Assembly (NCBI GenBank): GCA_934086815.1
Contig: CAKOIM010000009.1
Span: forward strand, 1 to 43,435
Length of the DNA stretch: 43,435 nucleotides
Direction of reading: 5' to 3'
Source of the DNA: an uncultured Bacilli bacterium
GTDB taxonomy: Bacteria; Bacillota_I; Bacilli_A; RF39; UBA660
Shown here: piece by piece, positions 8,999 to 17,414 of the stretch
Layout of the letters: each line of letters begins with the position of its first letter
Numbering within the stretch: the first letter of the stretch is position 1
Translations under genes and position numbers: made by a program
Notes under the pieces: model-generated
Database searches by the model: none
What the model was told of the DNA's origin: nothing
What the model saw: the letters and a program-made list of their open reading frames with translations, nothing else

Positions 8999-10942
8999 TT
9001 ATTTTAACTCTTTTAATTCAAAATAAATATCTCTTAGTTCCATAGCTTTTTCAAAGTCCATTGCTTCCGCAGCTTTTTTCATTTCCGTTTCTAATTTTGT
9101 TAAATTATCTTGTAATTCCTTTTTACTCATTTTCTTTTTCTTACTACTAACTTCATTACTTACTATTTCTTTTATTTCTTTTTTTATTGTTTTCGGAACT
9201 ATTCCATGTTCTTTATTATATTTTTCTTGTATTTCTCTTCTTCTTTTAGTCTCTTCTATTGCTACATTCATAGCTTCACTATAAGTATCCGCATACATTA
9301 TTACTTTACCGTGTTCATTTCTCGCTGCTCTTCCTATTGTTTGAATTAAACTTCTCGAACTTCTTAAAAATCCTTGTTTATCGGCATCTAATATACATAT
9401 TAAACTTACCTCAGGTATATCTAAGCCCTCTCTTAATAGATTTATCCCTACTATACAATCGTATACACCACTTCTTAGATCATGTATTATTTTAAGTCTT
9501 TCTAATGTTTTAATTTCACTATGTAAATAAGCAACTTTTATATTTAATTCTTTTAAATAATTAGTAAGTTCTTCACTCATTCTTATAGTAAGAGTAGTTA
9601 TTAATACTCTTTCATTTACTTTTATCTTTTCATTTATTAGTGCTACTATATCATCAATTTGTCCTTCTGTTTTTCTTACTTCAATCATTGGATCTAACAA
9701 GCCTGTTGGTCTTATTATTTGTTCAACATATTCATTATTTGTTTTTTCAAGTTCATAGTCCCCCGGTGTTGCTGATACATATATAGCTTGATTAATTTTT
9801 TCTTCAAACTCATCAAATTTTAATGGTCTATTATCTAAGGCACTTGGTAGTCTAAAACCATAATCTACCAATGTAGTTTTTCGCATTCTATCGCCATTAT
9901 ACATTCCTCGCACTTGAGGTAATGTCACGTGAGATTCATCTACTACAAGCAAGAAATCCTTAGGAAAAAAATCTATTAAACAAGACGGAGTTTGCCCTTC
10001 CTCTCTTAAAGCCAAATGCCTTGAATAATTTTCTACGCCATTACAAAAGCCTGTTTCTCTTAACATTTCAATATCATAGTTAGTTCTTTCTCTAAGCCTT
10101 TGCTCTTCAATTAATTTATTTTCACTTTTTAAAACTTCTAATCTATCTTTTAATTCTTCTTCTATTCTTACGATTGCTTTATCAAGTTTTTCTTTACTAG
10201 TAACAAAGTGTGATGCCGGAGATATAGTTATACTTTTTTTAGAGCTTGTTACAACTCCACTTAAGGGATCAAAAAGCACAATTTCTTCAACTTTATCGTC
10301 TTCTAAAGTAATTCTTATTCCTTTAACTTTTTCATTAACAGGTATTATATCTATACTATTACCTCTAGCTCTAAATGTTCCCCGATGAAAATCTAAATCA
10401 TTTCTTTCATAAGTCATATCAACTAACTTATTTAAAATTTTATTGCGACTAATTTTATCTCCCACACTTAAAATAAGCATATTTTTTTCATATTCTTCTT
10501 TTTCACCAATACCATAAATACAAGACACTGAAGACACCACAATAACATCATTGTGATTAATTAAAGCACTTGTCGCAGCATGTCTTAGTTCATCAATTTC
10601 ATCATTTATACTTGCATCCTTTTCTATATATGTATCACTACTTGGAACATAAGCTTCCGGTTGATAATAGTCATAGTAAGAAACAAAGTATTCAACATGA
10701 TTATTTGGAAAAAATTCTTTTAATTCTGCATATAGTTGCCCAGCTAGTGTTTTATTGTGAGCTAAAACAAGAGTTGGTTTATTAACTTGGGCTATTACAT
10801 TTGCTATCGTAAAAGTTTTTCCTGTTCCAGTAGCTCCTAGTAATACTTGTTCTTTTTTGCCTTCTTTAATACCCTTGACTAATTTTTCTATCGCCTCAGG
10901 TTGGTCCCCATTTGGTTCATATTTTGATACTAATTTAAACAT
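8999..10942 (-). CDS. uvrB: excinuclease ABC subunit B
   Basis: Damage-verifying helicase-like subunit of nucleotide excision repair; works with UvrA and UvrC, neither of which is in the window. About 647 aa, normal length. Walker A GATGTGKT is at residues 36-43, the beta-hairpin YYDYYQPEAYVP near 93-104, DESH is motif II, QTIGRAARN is motif VI, and the C-terminal UVR domain (EKAMELRDIYFELKEL) contacts UvrC. The frame extends 13 codons upstream, but GGAGGTGG immediately precedes ATG at 10942, so that is the start. First gene of a minus-strand run. No LexA-type operator seen. Confidence 0.98.
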   Translation of the reverse strand: MFKLVSKYEPNGDQPEAIEKLVKGIKEGKKEQVLLGATGTGKTFTIANVIAQVNKPTLVLAHNKTLAGQLYAELKEFFPNNHVEYFVSYYDYYQPEAYVPSSDTYIEKDASINDEIDELRHAATSALINHNDVIVVSSVSCIYGIGEKEEYEKNMLILSVGDKISRNKILNKLVDMTYERNDLDFHRGTFRARGNSIDIIPVNEKVKGIRITLEDDKVEEIVLFDPLSGVVTSSKKSITISPASHFVTSKEKLDKAIVRIEEELKDRLEVLKSENKLIEEQRLRERTNYDIEMLRETGFCNGVENYSRHLALREEGQTPSCLIDFFPKDFLLVVDESHVTLPQVRGMYNGDRMRKTTLVDYGFRLPSALDNRPLKFDEFEEKINQAIYVSATPGDYELEKTNNEYVEQIIRPTGLLDPMIEVRKTEGQIDDIVALINEKIKVNERVLITTLTIRMSEELTNYLKELNIKVAYLHSEIKTLERLKIIHDLRSGVYDCIVGINLLREGLDIPEVSLICILDADKQGFLRSSRSLIQTIGRAARNEHGKVIMYADTYSEAMNVAIEETKRRREIQEKYNKEHGIVPKTIKKEIKEIVSNEVSSKKKKMSKKELQDNLTKLETEMKKAAEAMDFEKAMELRDIYFELKELK

Positions 10943-11023
10943 GTGGCCACCTCCTATATTATTTTTTATCAAAAATTTCACATATTTTTATGGTTAATAA
11001 TTCAATTCATATTGTAATTATTT

Positions 11024-11993
11024 CTAATGATTTTCTAGCTTTTCTGTTTCAATTAATAATTTATCAAAATCAGAAACAAACTTTTTATCTTGTATAATTT
11101 TGTATTTTTCATACTCGTTTTCTGCTTTTTACCTTGCGTTTTCAGCAGAAATTTTCCCTTTACCTTCCAATACTTCATAATGAAATAATTTTAAAGATGT
11201 TTCTACTTCATTTTTCCAATCATTCATACTCTCTGCAATATCTAAAAATAAGTTTACCAAATTATTTAAATTTTTAATTTCTTTTTCATTTAAATAATTT
11301 TTAGCAATAGAAACATCTGATTTTAAGATTTTTCCATCTGGAGATTTGTCCCAATTCGTTAATCCCATATTCGCTTTTTTACTATCAACTCTTTTATAAA
11401 TAATTTCAGCCGCAGTATTTCTTGTAATAGCATAATGAAATTTATTTTGAACAGTTGCATAAAAATCTTTTGCTATATCACTATTTCTATCATAATCAAT
11501 AGAACATTCAGCAAATATATCTGTAATTTTTTGATAAAACATTCTCTCACTTGTGCGAATTAGTTTTATTCTTTCAAGTAATCTTTTAAAATATTCTTGA
11601 TCAGATTTTTTTGCTTTCATAAATCTATCATCATCAAGTGCAAAACCTTGTATCATATAATCTTTAATTATTTCATTTGCCCAACTTCTAAATTTAATTG
11701 CCTTTTTAGAATTAACTCTAAAACCAATAGAAATAATCATATCCAGATTATAATATTCCTTTTGCCTTTTAACACTTCGTGTTCCTTCGATTTGAACTTG
11801 TTCCAAAACGGAACAAGTTGATTCTTTACTTAATTCTTCATCAATTATATATATTATTTATATGTTTTACAATAGCAGGTCTTTGTACATCAAAAAGAGT
11901 AGCTATAGCATTTACATTTAAACAAACATTTTCATCTTGTAGAATTACTTCTACTTTAGCTTGTCCATTTTCATCACTATAAAATAAAATCAT
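11024..11993 (-). pseudogene. rhuM-family gene, broken by one frameshift and one nonsense codon
   Basis: Three collinear pieces rebuild a normal ~322-residue RhuM-family protein. Piece 1 (11993 to ~11845) begins MILFYSDENGQAKVEVIL and runs to HINNIYN before a TGA. A 1-nt offset in an AT-dinucleotide tract (near 11845-11856) moves the frame to piece 2, which carries STCSVLEQVQIEGTRSVKRQ and EYYNLDMIISIGFRVNS, the most conserved RhuM segment, up to a TAA at 11129-11131. In the same frame beyond it, piece 3 gives KAENEYEKYKIIQDKKFVSD, matching the family C-terminus. One A-to-T change would create that TAA. RhuM proteins are common in islands and beside defence genes; biochemical role not established. 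Its promoter is intact. Confidence 0.85.
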
Positions 11994-12081
11994 TTATAAC
12001 TTTTTCTTTTATATTTTTATAAATCACCTCAACTTCAGATATTTCATTATCATTTAGTATTAAACTATTATCTATTTTCAT
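11977..12081 (-). CDS. 34-residue leader ORF overlapping the rhuM start
   Basis: ATG at 12081 has a strong ribosome site (GGAAGGAG, about six bases upstream), whereas the rhuM start at 11993 has almost none. The peptide begins MKIDNSLILNDNEISEVEVI and stops 17 bases inside rhuM. This arrangement suggests translational coupling, with the small ORF delivering ribosomes to rhuM. The peptide itself is not recognised. Confidence 0.45.
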   Translation of the reverse strand: MKIDNSLILNDNEISEVEVIYKNIKEKVINDFIL

Positions 12082-12156
12082 CAAATCACTCCTTCCAATA
12101 TCTATACATTAGCTATTTCCAATTTTAAAAAATTTATCACAAAAAATAACAATTTT

Positions 12157-12185
12157 ATAATAGCAAATATTTGTTTGTGTGTCAA
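12157..12185 (-). promoter_or_regulatory. near-consensus sigma-A promoter for rhuM
   Basis: On the minus strand TTGACA (12185-12180), a 17-base spacer, and TATTAT (12162-12157), about 75 bases upstream of the leader ORF start. It diverges from the surface-protein promoter. Confidence 0.75.
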
Positions 12186-12231
12186 TAAACAATAATTGTT
12201 GTCAAATTAAATTTAAGTAGTAATTTTTAGA

Positions 12232-12260
12232 TTGTATTAAAAATAAAAATATTTTATAAT
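12232..12260 (+). promoter_or_regulatory. sigma-A promoter for the NPKTG surface protein
   Basis: TTGTAT, a 17-base spacer, then a perfect TATAAT (12255-12260), 27 bases before the ATG. The AGAGGAG ribosome site lies between. An interrupted palindrome, AACAAT-A-ATTGTT (about 12188-12200), lies just upstream and could bind a regulator. Confidence 0.7.
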
Positions 12261-12286
12261 TAAAATAGAGAGGAGATTGATTATTT

Positions 12287-13678
12287 ATGAAAAAGTTTTT
12301 TCTAAATATTGCTATGTTATCAATGGTTGTGTGTCCTTTAGCAGTAAGTGCAAAGGTTATTGATAAAGACTTAACATTAACAGAAGATTTAAAAGAAAGT
12401 ATTACAGTAAAAAGTGGTTCTAATGTAACTTTAGACTTAGCTGGATTTAATATAACAAATACAGATAAAGATCATACAATTACAATTGAAAAAGGAGCTA
12501 CTTTAACTATCAAAGGTAAAGGTACTGCTACTAATACATCTGATCAAAAAGCTGTAATTAATAATAATGGTACAGTAGTAATTAATGGTGGAGATTATTA
12601 TCGTAAAGATGTTAAAGAAAAAAAAGAAAATGGAAAAGTTATAACACCCAGAAATACTTATTATGTAGTATTAAATCATGGAAAAATGACAATTAATGGT
12701 GGTTCATTTAAAATTGATGATGGTATTTCTTCATTAATTGATAACGGATGGTATAATCCAAAAGATAACACTGAAAAAATTATGGCTGATTTAGAAATTA
12801 ATGATGGACTATTTGAAGTTGTTAATAATGACAAATACATTAAAAATGATGACTTTGGTCTTATGACTATAAATGGTGGTACATTTAATATGTATCAACC
12901 AGCTAGTGCAGGTATTGGTTCAGTTGGTAGTGCATCTGGTAAAGAATTAGTTGTTGTTAACGGTGGTACTTTTAACTATACTGGAACAAATGTTGCAATT
13001 TGGGATTATGTTAAAAATACTGTAACAATTAATGGTGGTACATTCAATCTTAAAAACGGTAAAGTAACTAACGCTCCAATGGGTGTTGTAAATCCTGGCG
13101 AAGAAAATAAGGATGTTCCAAAAGAATATACTGTTATTGGAAACGATGGTCAAAAAATAATTGCTAAAAAAAGTGAATTAAATCAAAAAGTTGAAGTTAA
13201 AGACGTTAAAGAAAACGAATTAACTAAAGCTGAATTAGAATTAATCCAAAAAGCAATATCAAATAAATATGTAATGAGTAAAATTTATAACATTGATTTA
13301 TTCAATGCATATAAAGATTTAAAAGTTGAACAAATAACTGATGCTGAAAAAGCAGTTTCTGTAACATTAAATATTCCTACTGACTTAGAAAAAGTTAAAG
13401 ATGGATATTCAAGAAAATATTATGTTGTACGTGTACATGATGGAAAAACTGACATCCTTGATACAACAATAAATAAAGATGGTACATTAACATTTAAGAC
13501 TGATAAATTTTCTACCTATTCATTAGTATATAACGATGTTGAAAATGAAAAAACAAACACACAACCAGCAATTGAAAACCCAAAAACTGGTGATAACATT
13601 ATAACTTATGTTACTCTAGCAGGTGGTTCTATAATTGCATTAACATACTTAAGAAAATATTTAAAGAAAAATAATTAA
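12287..13678 (+). CDS. sortase-anchored surface protein with beta-helix repeats
   Basis: 463 aa. A signal peptide is cut after AVSA (about residue 22). A right-handed beta-helix-like region (about 25-265) has repeated units of the form (V/I)(T/V)(I/V)NGGTF, seen at least five times with Asn/Gly turns. A mixed domain (about 280-415) follows, then a sortase signal: NPKTGD, a hydrophobic helix, and the basic tail RKYLKKNN. NPKTG is a common LPxTG variant in low-GC gut Bacillota. It would be covalently attached to the wall and exposed, for adhesion or glycan binding. It is a single-gene unit with its own promoter and terminator. No sortase gene is in the window. Confidence 0.9.
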   Translation: MKKFFLNIAMLSMVVCPLAVSAKVIDKDLTLTEDLKESITVKSGSNVTLDLAGFNITNTDKDHTITIEKGATLTIKGKGTATNTSDQKAVINNNGTVVINGGDYYRKDVKEKKENGKVITPRNTYYVVLNHGKMTINGGSFKIDDGISSLIDNGWYNPKDNTEKIMADLEINDGLFEVVNNDKYIKNDDFGLMTINGGTFNMYQPASAGIGSVGSASGKELVVVNGGTFNYTGTNVAIWDYVKNTVTINGGTFNLKNGKVTNAPMGVVNPGEENKDVPKEYTVIGNDGQKIIAKKSELNQKVEVKDVKENELTKAELELIQKAISNKYVMSKIYNIDLFNAYKDLKVEQITDAEKAVSVTLNIPTDLEKVKDGYSRKYYVVRVHDGKTDILDTTINKDGTLTFKTDKFSTYSLVYNDVENEKTNTQPAIENPKTGDNIITYVTLAGGSIIALTYLRKYLKKNN

Positions 13679-13688
13679 TTAAAAAACG

Positions 13689-13720
13689 AAAAATGAAATC
13701 GCAATTGATTTCATTTTTTT
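13689..13720. terminator. strong intrinsic terminator between the surface protein and dgkA
   Basis: Perfect 12-bp stem AAAAATGAAATC/GATTTCATTTTT with loop GCAATT, followed by a T-run on the plus strand. The A-rich left side also gives T-rich sequence on the minus strand, so it can end the long polysaccharide operon too. Confidence 0.9.
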
Positions 13721-14075
13721 ATGAAAATATCTTTATCCCAAAAAGTAATATCCCATTTATTATTGAAAATATAGCAAATATTAACACCGCCCCAGCAGCA
13801 ATATCCTTGGCTTTTTTAGCCTCTTTTCTTTTTTCCGGAGATAAAATATTGACTACTTCTTCTATGGCTGTATTAAATAGTTCCGCTCCTATTACAGATG
13901 CTATTATTAGTAACAACAATACAATTTCTAAAACACTAAATTTTAAATATAAAGCTAATAGTAAAACAATAATTGTACATACTAAATGTATTTTTAAATT
14001 TCTTTCACTCTTAAAAGCTGTATAAATACCTTCCAAAGCATATTTAAAACTAGCGAATATATTCTTACTTTTCAT
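13719..14075 (-). CDS. dgkA: undecaprenol/diacylglycerol kinase, DgkA family
   Basis: 118 aa integral membrane kinase with about three TM helices. The signature GAELFNTAIEEVVN contains the catalytic glutamates, and AKDIAAGAVLI is the conserved last-helix entry. In Gram-positives this family phosphorylates undecaprenol to refill the C55-P pool used for wall polymers. It overlaps the end of popT by 11 bases, so the recycling kinase and carrier transporter are coupled at the end of the envelope operon. Kinase specificity (undecaprenol rather than diacylglycerol) is inferred from the family in Bacillota. Confidence 0.93.
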   Translation of the reverse strand: MKSKNIFASFKYALEGIYTAFKSERNLKIHLVCTIIVLLLALYLKFSVLEIVLLLLIIASVIGAELFNTAIEEVVNILSPEKRKEAKKAKDIAAGAVLIFAIFSIINGILLFGIKIFS

Positions 14076-14964
14076 CGATGTTTTTTTCCTCTAACACATG
14101 TTTAACCTTTTCTAAGATTAGAATAACTAAACCACCAATAATAAAGAATAATATACTAAAGGTACTAAAACTTAAAGCATCCTTAGGTATTTCCAAAGTC
14201 GTAGGTCCCATTACTATGGCATATAATGAACCAAGCATTAATCCAAATATTAAATAAACTGTTTGACTACGATAATTTTCTAAACATTTTTTTATTAATC
14301 TTATTACTGAGAATATACCTAATATTATACCAATCCCAAAAAACATTAATGGTACTAAATAAGATAAATTAAAATGTAAAGTTTCTTTTATAGCATTCAT
14401 AATTGGAATATATAAACCAAATATAAGAAGTAATGTTGAACCTGATATACCAGGTAAAACCATCGCAGATATAGCAATCATACCTGCAAGCATTATATAA
14501 AGTAATAAACCTATATTAGCATCAGCAATATTAACTACTTTTTCACTACCACTTATTGGATTAAAATAAGTTATTAAAGCAACTACTAAAATACCTATTA
14601 AAGTAAATATTAAGTGCTTATAATTTTTATGAATAGTTTTCTTTTCTTCCCTCATTATTAAAGGAATTGAAAAAATAATAAAACCTAAAAATAAAGAACT
14701 AATTTTATATATTTCTTTTTGAAATAAACTTGTAAGTATAAGTGTTGCTAATATAATACCTATTGCCCAGCCTATTCCAAGTTTTAATAAAAACTTTAAA
14801 GCTTCCTTTTTTTCTTCTAAAGAACCATAAAATAAATTATTCAAAGAATTAATAAATTTATCATAAAATCCTAAGATAAATGCAATTGTTCCACCTGATA
14901 CTCCCGGTACACTATCTGCAAGTGCCATACAAAAACCCCTAAACATATTAACTAAATAATTCAC
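14065..14964 (-). CDS. popT: undecaprenyl-phosphate transporter PopT (DUF368)
   Basis: About 299 aa, polytopic (8-9 TM helices). The DUF368 opening MALADSVPGVSGGTIAFILG is intact, and the internal repeat SAMVLPGISGSTLLLIFG is the second half of the pseudo-symmetric fold. DUF368 proteins return C55-phosphate from the outer to the inner leaflet. The frame opens at TTG (14982), but AAGGAGG six bases before GTG at 14964 marks the start (MNYLVNMFRG). A TATAAT-like box lies in the short gap before it, so an internal promoter is possible. Adjacent to dgkA, it completes a carrier-recycling pair. Confidence 0.92.
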   Translation of the reverse strand: MNYLVNMFRGFCMALADSVPGVSGGTIAFILGFYDKFINSLNNLFYGSLEEKKEALKFLLKLGIGWAIGIILATLILTSLFQKEIYKISSLFLGFIIFSIPLIMREEKKTIHKNYKHLIFTLIGILVVALITYFNPISGSEKVVNIADANIGLLLYIMLAGMIAISAMVLPGISGSTLLLIFGLYIPIMNAIKETLHFNLSYLVPLMFFGIGIILGIFSVIRLIKKCLENYRSQTVYLIFGLMLGSLYAIVMGPTTLEIPKDALSFSTFSILFFIIGGLVILILEKVKHVLEEKNIDEK

Positions 14965-15015
14965 TTTTTTCCTCCTTAACAAAATTATATCATACTTAAA
15001 TTAGTTAATATACTT

Positions 15016-15666
15016 TTATTTATCATTGGTTATATCCCCATTTCCAAAAACTGATATAGCATCGCCTAAATATTTAGATTTTGGTTTAAAGATAGTTTTA
15101 ACAAAATCTTTATCACGAGCTATTACTTCCCTAAGGACAAATTTTAATTCTCCAGCATAATGCCTTTTAGTCGCAGAAATACCTTCCGCATCAATCTCTA
15201 ATTTTTTAGCAATGTATAAGCTACGATATAAGTGATATTTTTGTGTCACAATAATTACTTTTTTAACATTAAATATTTCCCTTAAACGATAAATACTATC
15301 ATATGTAGAAAAACCAGCATGATCCATAAATATATCTTCACTTAGTACTCCCTCGTTTTTCAAATAATTTTTCATAACATTTACTTCATCATAATTTTTA
15401 TTTCCATGGTCCCCACTTACAATAATTTTAGATACTTTATTATTTTTATAAAGCATTAAAGCAGTATCTAACCTATCTTTTAATACAGGACTAGGCTTAC
15501 CATTTTTTAAGCCTGCGCCTAAAACTAAGGCCACATTAAAATCTTCGGTAATATCTTTTTCCGTAATTATTTTATCTTTAACACTATACTTAATATATTC
15601 ATTTATACCAAGCATTATTAAAATTCCAATAAATATTAATATAACGATTATTTTTATTAACTTCAT
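15016..15666 (-). CDS. SanA/YdcF-like DUF218 envelope protein
   Basis: 216 aa. One N-terminal TM helix (residues 4-22), then an extracytoplasmic DUF218 domain: VALVLGAG, KDRLDTALML, IIVSGDHGN, YDSIYRLREIF and VTQKYHLYRSLYIAKKLEI in order. The order matches SanA of E. coli, which affects permeability to vancomycin; the enzymatic activity of this family is still unclear. Its ATG overlaps the sirtuin stop (ATGA). Its presence in the polysaccharide operon fits an envelope role. Confidence 0.88.
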   Translation of the reverse strand: MKLIKIIVILIFIGILIMLGINEYIKYSVKDKIITEKDITEDFNVALVLGAGLKNGKPSPVLKDRLDTALMLYKNNKVSKIIVSGDHGNKNYDEVNVMKNYLKNEGVLSEDIFMDHAGFSTYDSIYRLREIFNVKKVIIVTQKYHLYRSLYIAKKLEIDAEGISATKRHYAGELKFVLREVIARDKDFVKTIFKPKSKYLGDAISVFGNGDITNDK

Positions 15667-16367
15667 ATCTTTATTCCTTCAAAAATATCTTTTAAATCAT
15701 CATGTATAACTATATTAGCCAAGTTATCATAGGGAGTTTTCTCTTTATTAATTAAAATTAAATTTTTACCGTGAAAATACTCTATAAGTGATGATGCCGG
15801 ATAAACTACAAGAGATGTTCCCGCAACAATCAATGTATCAGATTCTCTTATTTTATCTATAGCTTCTAAAAATGTATCACTTAAAGCCTCTTCATATAAA
15901 ACAACATCAGGTTTTATAATGCCCCCACAACTACACTTTGGTATTCCATCACTTTCAAAAACTTTTAAAGCATCATAAAATTTATGACACCTTTCACAAT
16001 AATTTCGATATATAGACCCATGTAGTTCTAAAACATTTTTACTTCCTGCTTTTTGATGAAGGCCATCTATATTTTGGGTAATAATACATTTTAATTTATT
16101 AGCTTTTTCTAATTCAACTAACTTTTCATGAATAATATTAGGTTTTTTATCTAATAAATTAAATTTATCTTTATAAAACTTATAAAAATATTCTGGATTA
16201 CTTAAATAAAAACTATGGCTTAATATTCTTTCTGGTGGATATTCATACCTTTCATTATATATTCCATCCACACTACGAAAATCAGGAATACCACTTGCCG
16301 TAGATACTCCTGCTCCCCCAAAAAAGACTATATAATTACTTTCTTTAATGATTTTATTAATATTCAT
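15663..16367 (-). CDS. cobB: NAD-dependent protein deacylase, sirtuin family
   Basis: 234 aa. GGAGVSTASGIPDFRS near residues 17-32 binds NAD, TQNIDGLHQKAG is the central motif, LHGS supplies the catalytic histidine, and two Cys pairs (CERC and CSCG) make the zinc ribbon; IKPDVVLYEE and GTSLVVYPA complete the fold. Removes acetyl or acyl groups from lysine using NAD+. It sits inside the envelope operon, one base after the DUF2304 gene and overlapping sanA-like. Gene symbol by family analogy. Confidence 0.95.
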   Translation of the reverse strand: MNINKIIKESNYIVFFGGAGVSTASGIPDFRSVDGIYNERYEYPPERILSHSFYLSNPEYFYKFYKDKFNLLDKKPNIIHEKLVELEKANKLKCIITQNIDGLHQKAGSKNVLELHGSIYRNYCERCHKFYDALKVFESDGIPKCSCGGIIKPDVVLYEEALSDTFLEAIDKIRESDTLIVAGTSLVVYPASSLIEYFHGKNLILINKEKTPYDNLANIVIHDDLKDIFEGIKI

Positions 16368-16368
16368 C

Positions 16369-16707
16369 TTACTTCTTATCCTCTTTCTTTAAAATTGATA
16401 TTTCTTGTACTAAATCCTTTATTTTTTCATTTTGTTTTGATATTGTAATAGTATGTATAAATGATATATAAAATAATACTATGATAGCAATTAAGAATAT
16501 CATATTAGATGATTTTTCAAAACCTAAAATATTTGCTAAGTACATCGCTATTTGTGGAAACAAAGCTAAAATAATTAAAATAAATATCATTACTAACCAA
16601 GTACATGAATAACGCATTGATATATCTTGATTATTAACTTTATGTATAATTAAATATCCCAAAAATAACAATGTATTTATTAAAAACAATTTTAATGTTA
16701 AAGTCAT
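16369..16707 (-). CDS. DUF2304 membrane protein, partner of the GT2 transferase
   Basis: 112 aa with three hydrophobic helices and a charged coiled-coil tail (ISILKKEDKK). DUF2304 proteins are typically encoded next to polyprenyl-phosphate GT2 glycosyltransferases. Its start shares one base with the GT2 stop (TAATG). Likely a membrane partner of that enzyme; the molecular role is not known. Confidence 0.85.
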   Translation of the reverse strand: MTLTLKLFLINTLLFLGYLIIHKVNNQDISMRYSCTWLVMIFILIILALFPQIAMYLANILGFEKSSNMIFLIAIIVLFYISFIHTITISKQNEKIKDLVQEISILKKEDKK

Positions 16708-17414
16708 TATTTATCCCCCTTACTAAATAGGCTTGTCGTAATAATGGCAAGACTTACGGAAAACATATAATATATAGATTTTAATGGACTTATAGAAGAT
16801 TTACCATGTTCTCTTTCATGCATTTTAACTGGCACTTCTTTTATTTTAAAACCTAATCTATGTAAATAAACAATAGTTTCTGGTTCCGGATATTCCATTG
16901 GATATCTTTTGGAAAATATCTTTATTACATCTTTATTAGCAGCTCTAAAGCCACTAGTTGGATCTTTAATAGAAATACCTCCAAATGATTTAATTATAGA
17001 TGATAATATATTTTTTCCAAATCTTCTCATTGTACTTGATTGAAATTCACTTTCAGATCCAATATATCTTGAGCCAATTACAAAATCATTACCTTCATTT
17101 ATTTCATCCACTAATAAATTAATATAATTTTCATCGTGTTGCCCATCACCATCAAATTGAATCGCTACATCATAATTGTTTTCGTAAGCATATTTATAAC
17201 CTGTTTGTACTGCTCCGCCAATACCTAAATTACTAACTAAATTTATGACATTAAGATTATTTTCTTGACATATTTTTAAAGTATTATCTTTCGAACCATC
17301 ATTAATAACTATATAATCTATATCATAATCTGAATCTATATTTTTAACCTTATTTACAGTATCTAATATATTCTCTTCTTCATTATATGCTGGTATTATT
17401 ATTAAAACTTTCAT
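16707..17414 (-). CDS. GT2 glycosyltransferase, dolichyl/polyprenyl-phosphate sugar synthase type
   Basis: 235 aa. IIPAYNEEENI opens the GT-A fold, NDGSKDNT follows, FDGDGQHD carries the metal-binding D-x-D, and DPTSGFRAANKD and MHEREHGKSSI are typical of the DPM1-like group. These enzymes move a sugar from a nucleotide donor to a polyprenyl phosphate on the cytoplasmic face. Encoded between a HAD-GtrA fusion (stop overlap ATGA) and DUF2304, it probably makes the lipid-linked sugar that the GtrA domain then flips. The sugar is not determined by sequence. Confidence 0.93.
   Translation of the reverse strand: MKVLIIIPAYNEEENILDTVNKVKNIDSDYDIDYIVINDGSKDNTLKICQENNLNVINLVSNLGIGGAVQTGYKYAYENNYDVAIQFDGDGQHDENYINLLVDEINEGNDFVIGSRYIGSESEFQSSTMRRFGKNILSSIIKSFGGISIKDPTSGFRAANKDVIKIFSKRYPMEYPEPETIVYLHRLGFKIKEVPVKMHEREHGKSSISPLKSIYYMFSVSLAIITTSLFSKGDK

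Noticed and set aside
10570..10785. Plus-strand ORF inside uvrB
   Set aside because: Entirely inside conserved uvrB motifs; no start signal.
12947..13153. Minus-strand ORF within the surface-protein gene
   Set aside because: It is a shadow of the Asn/Gly repeat codons; no ribosome site, and the plus-strand gene has signal peptide and sortase motif.
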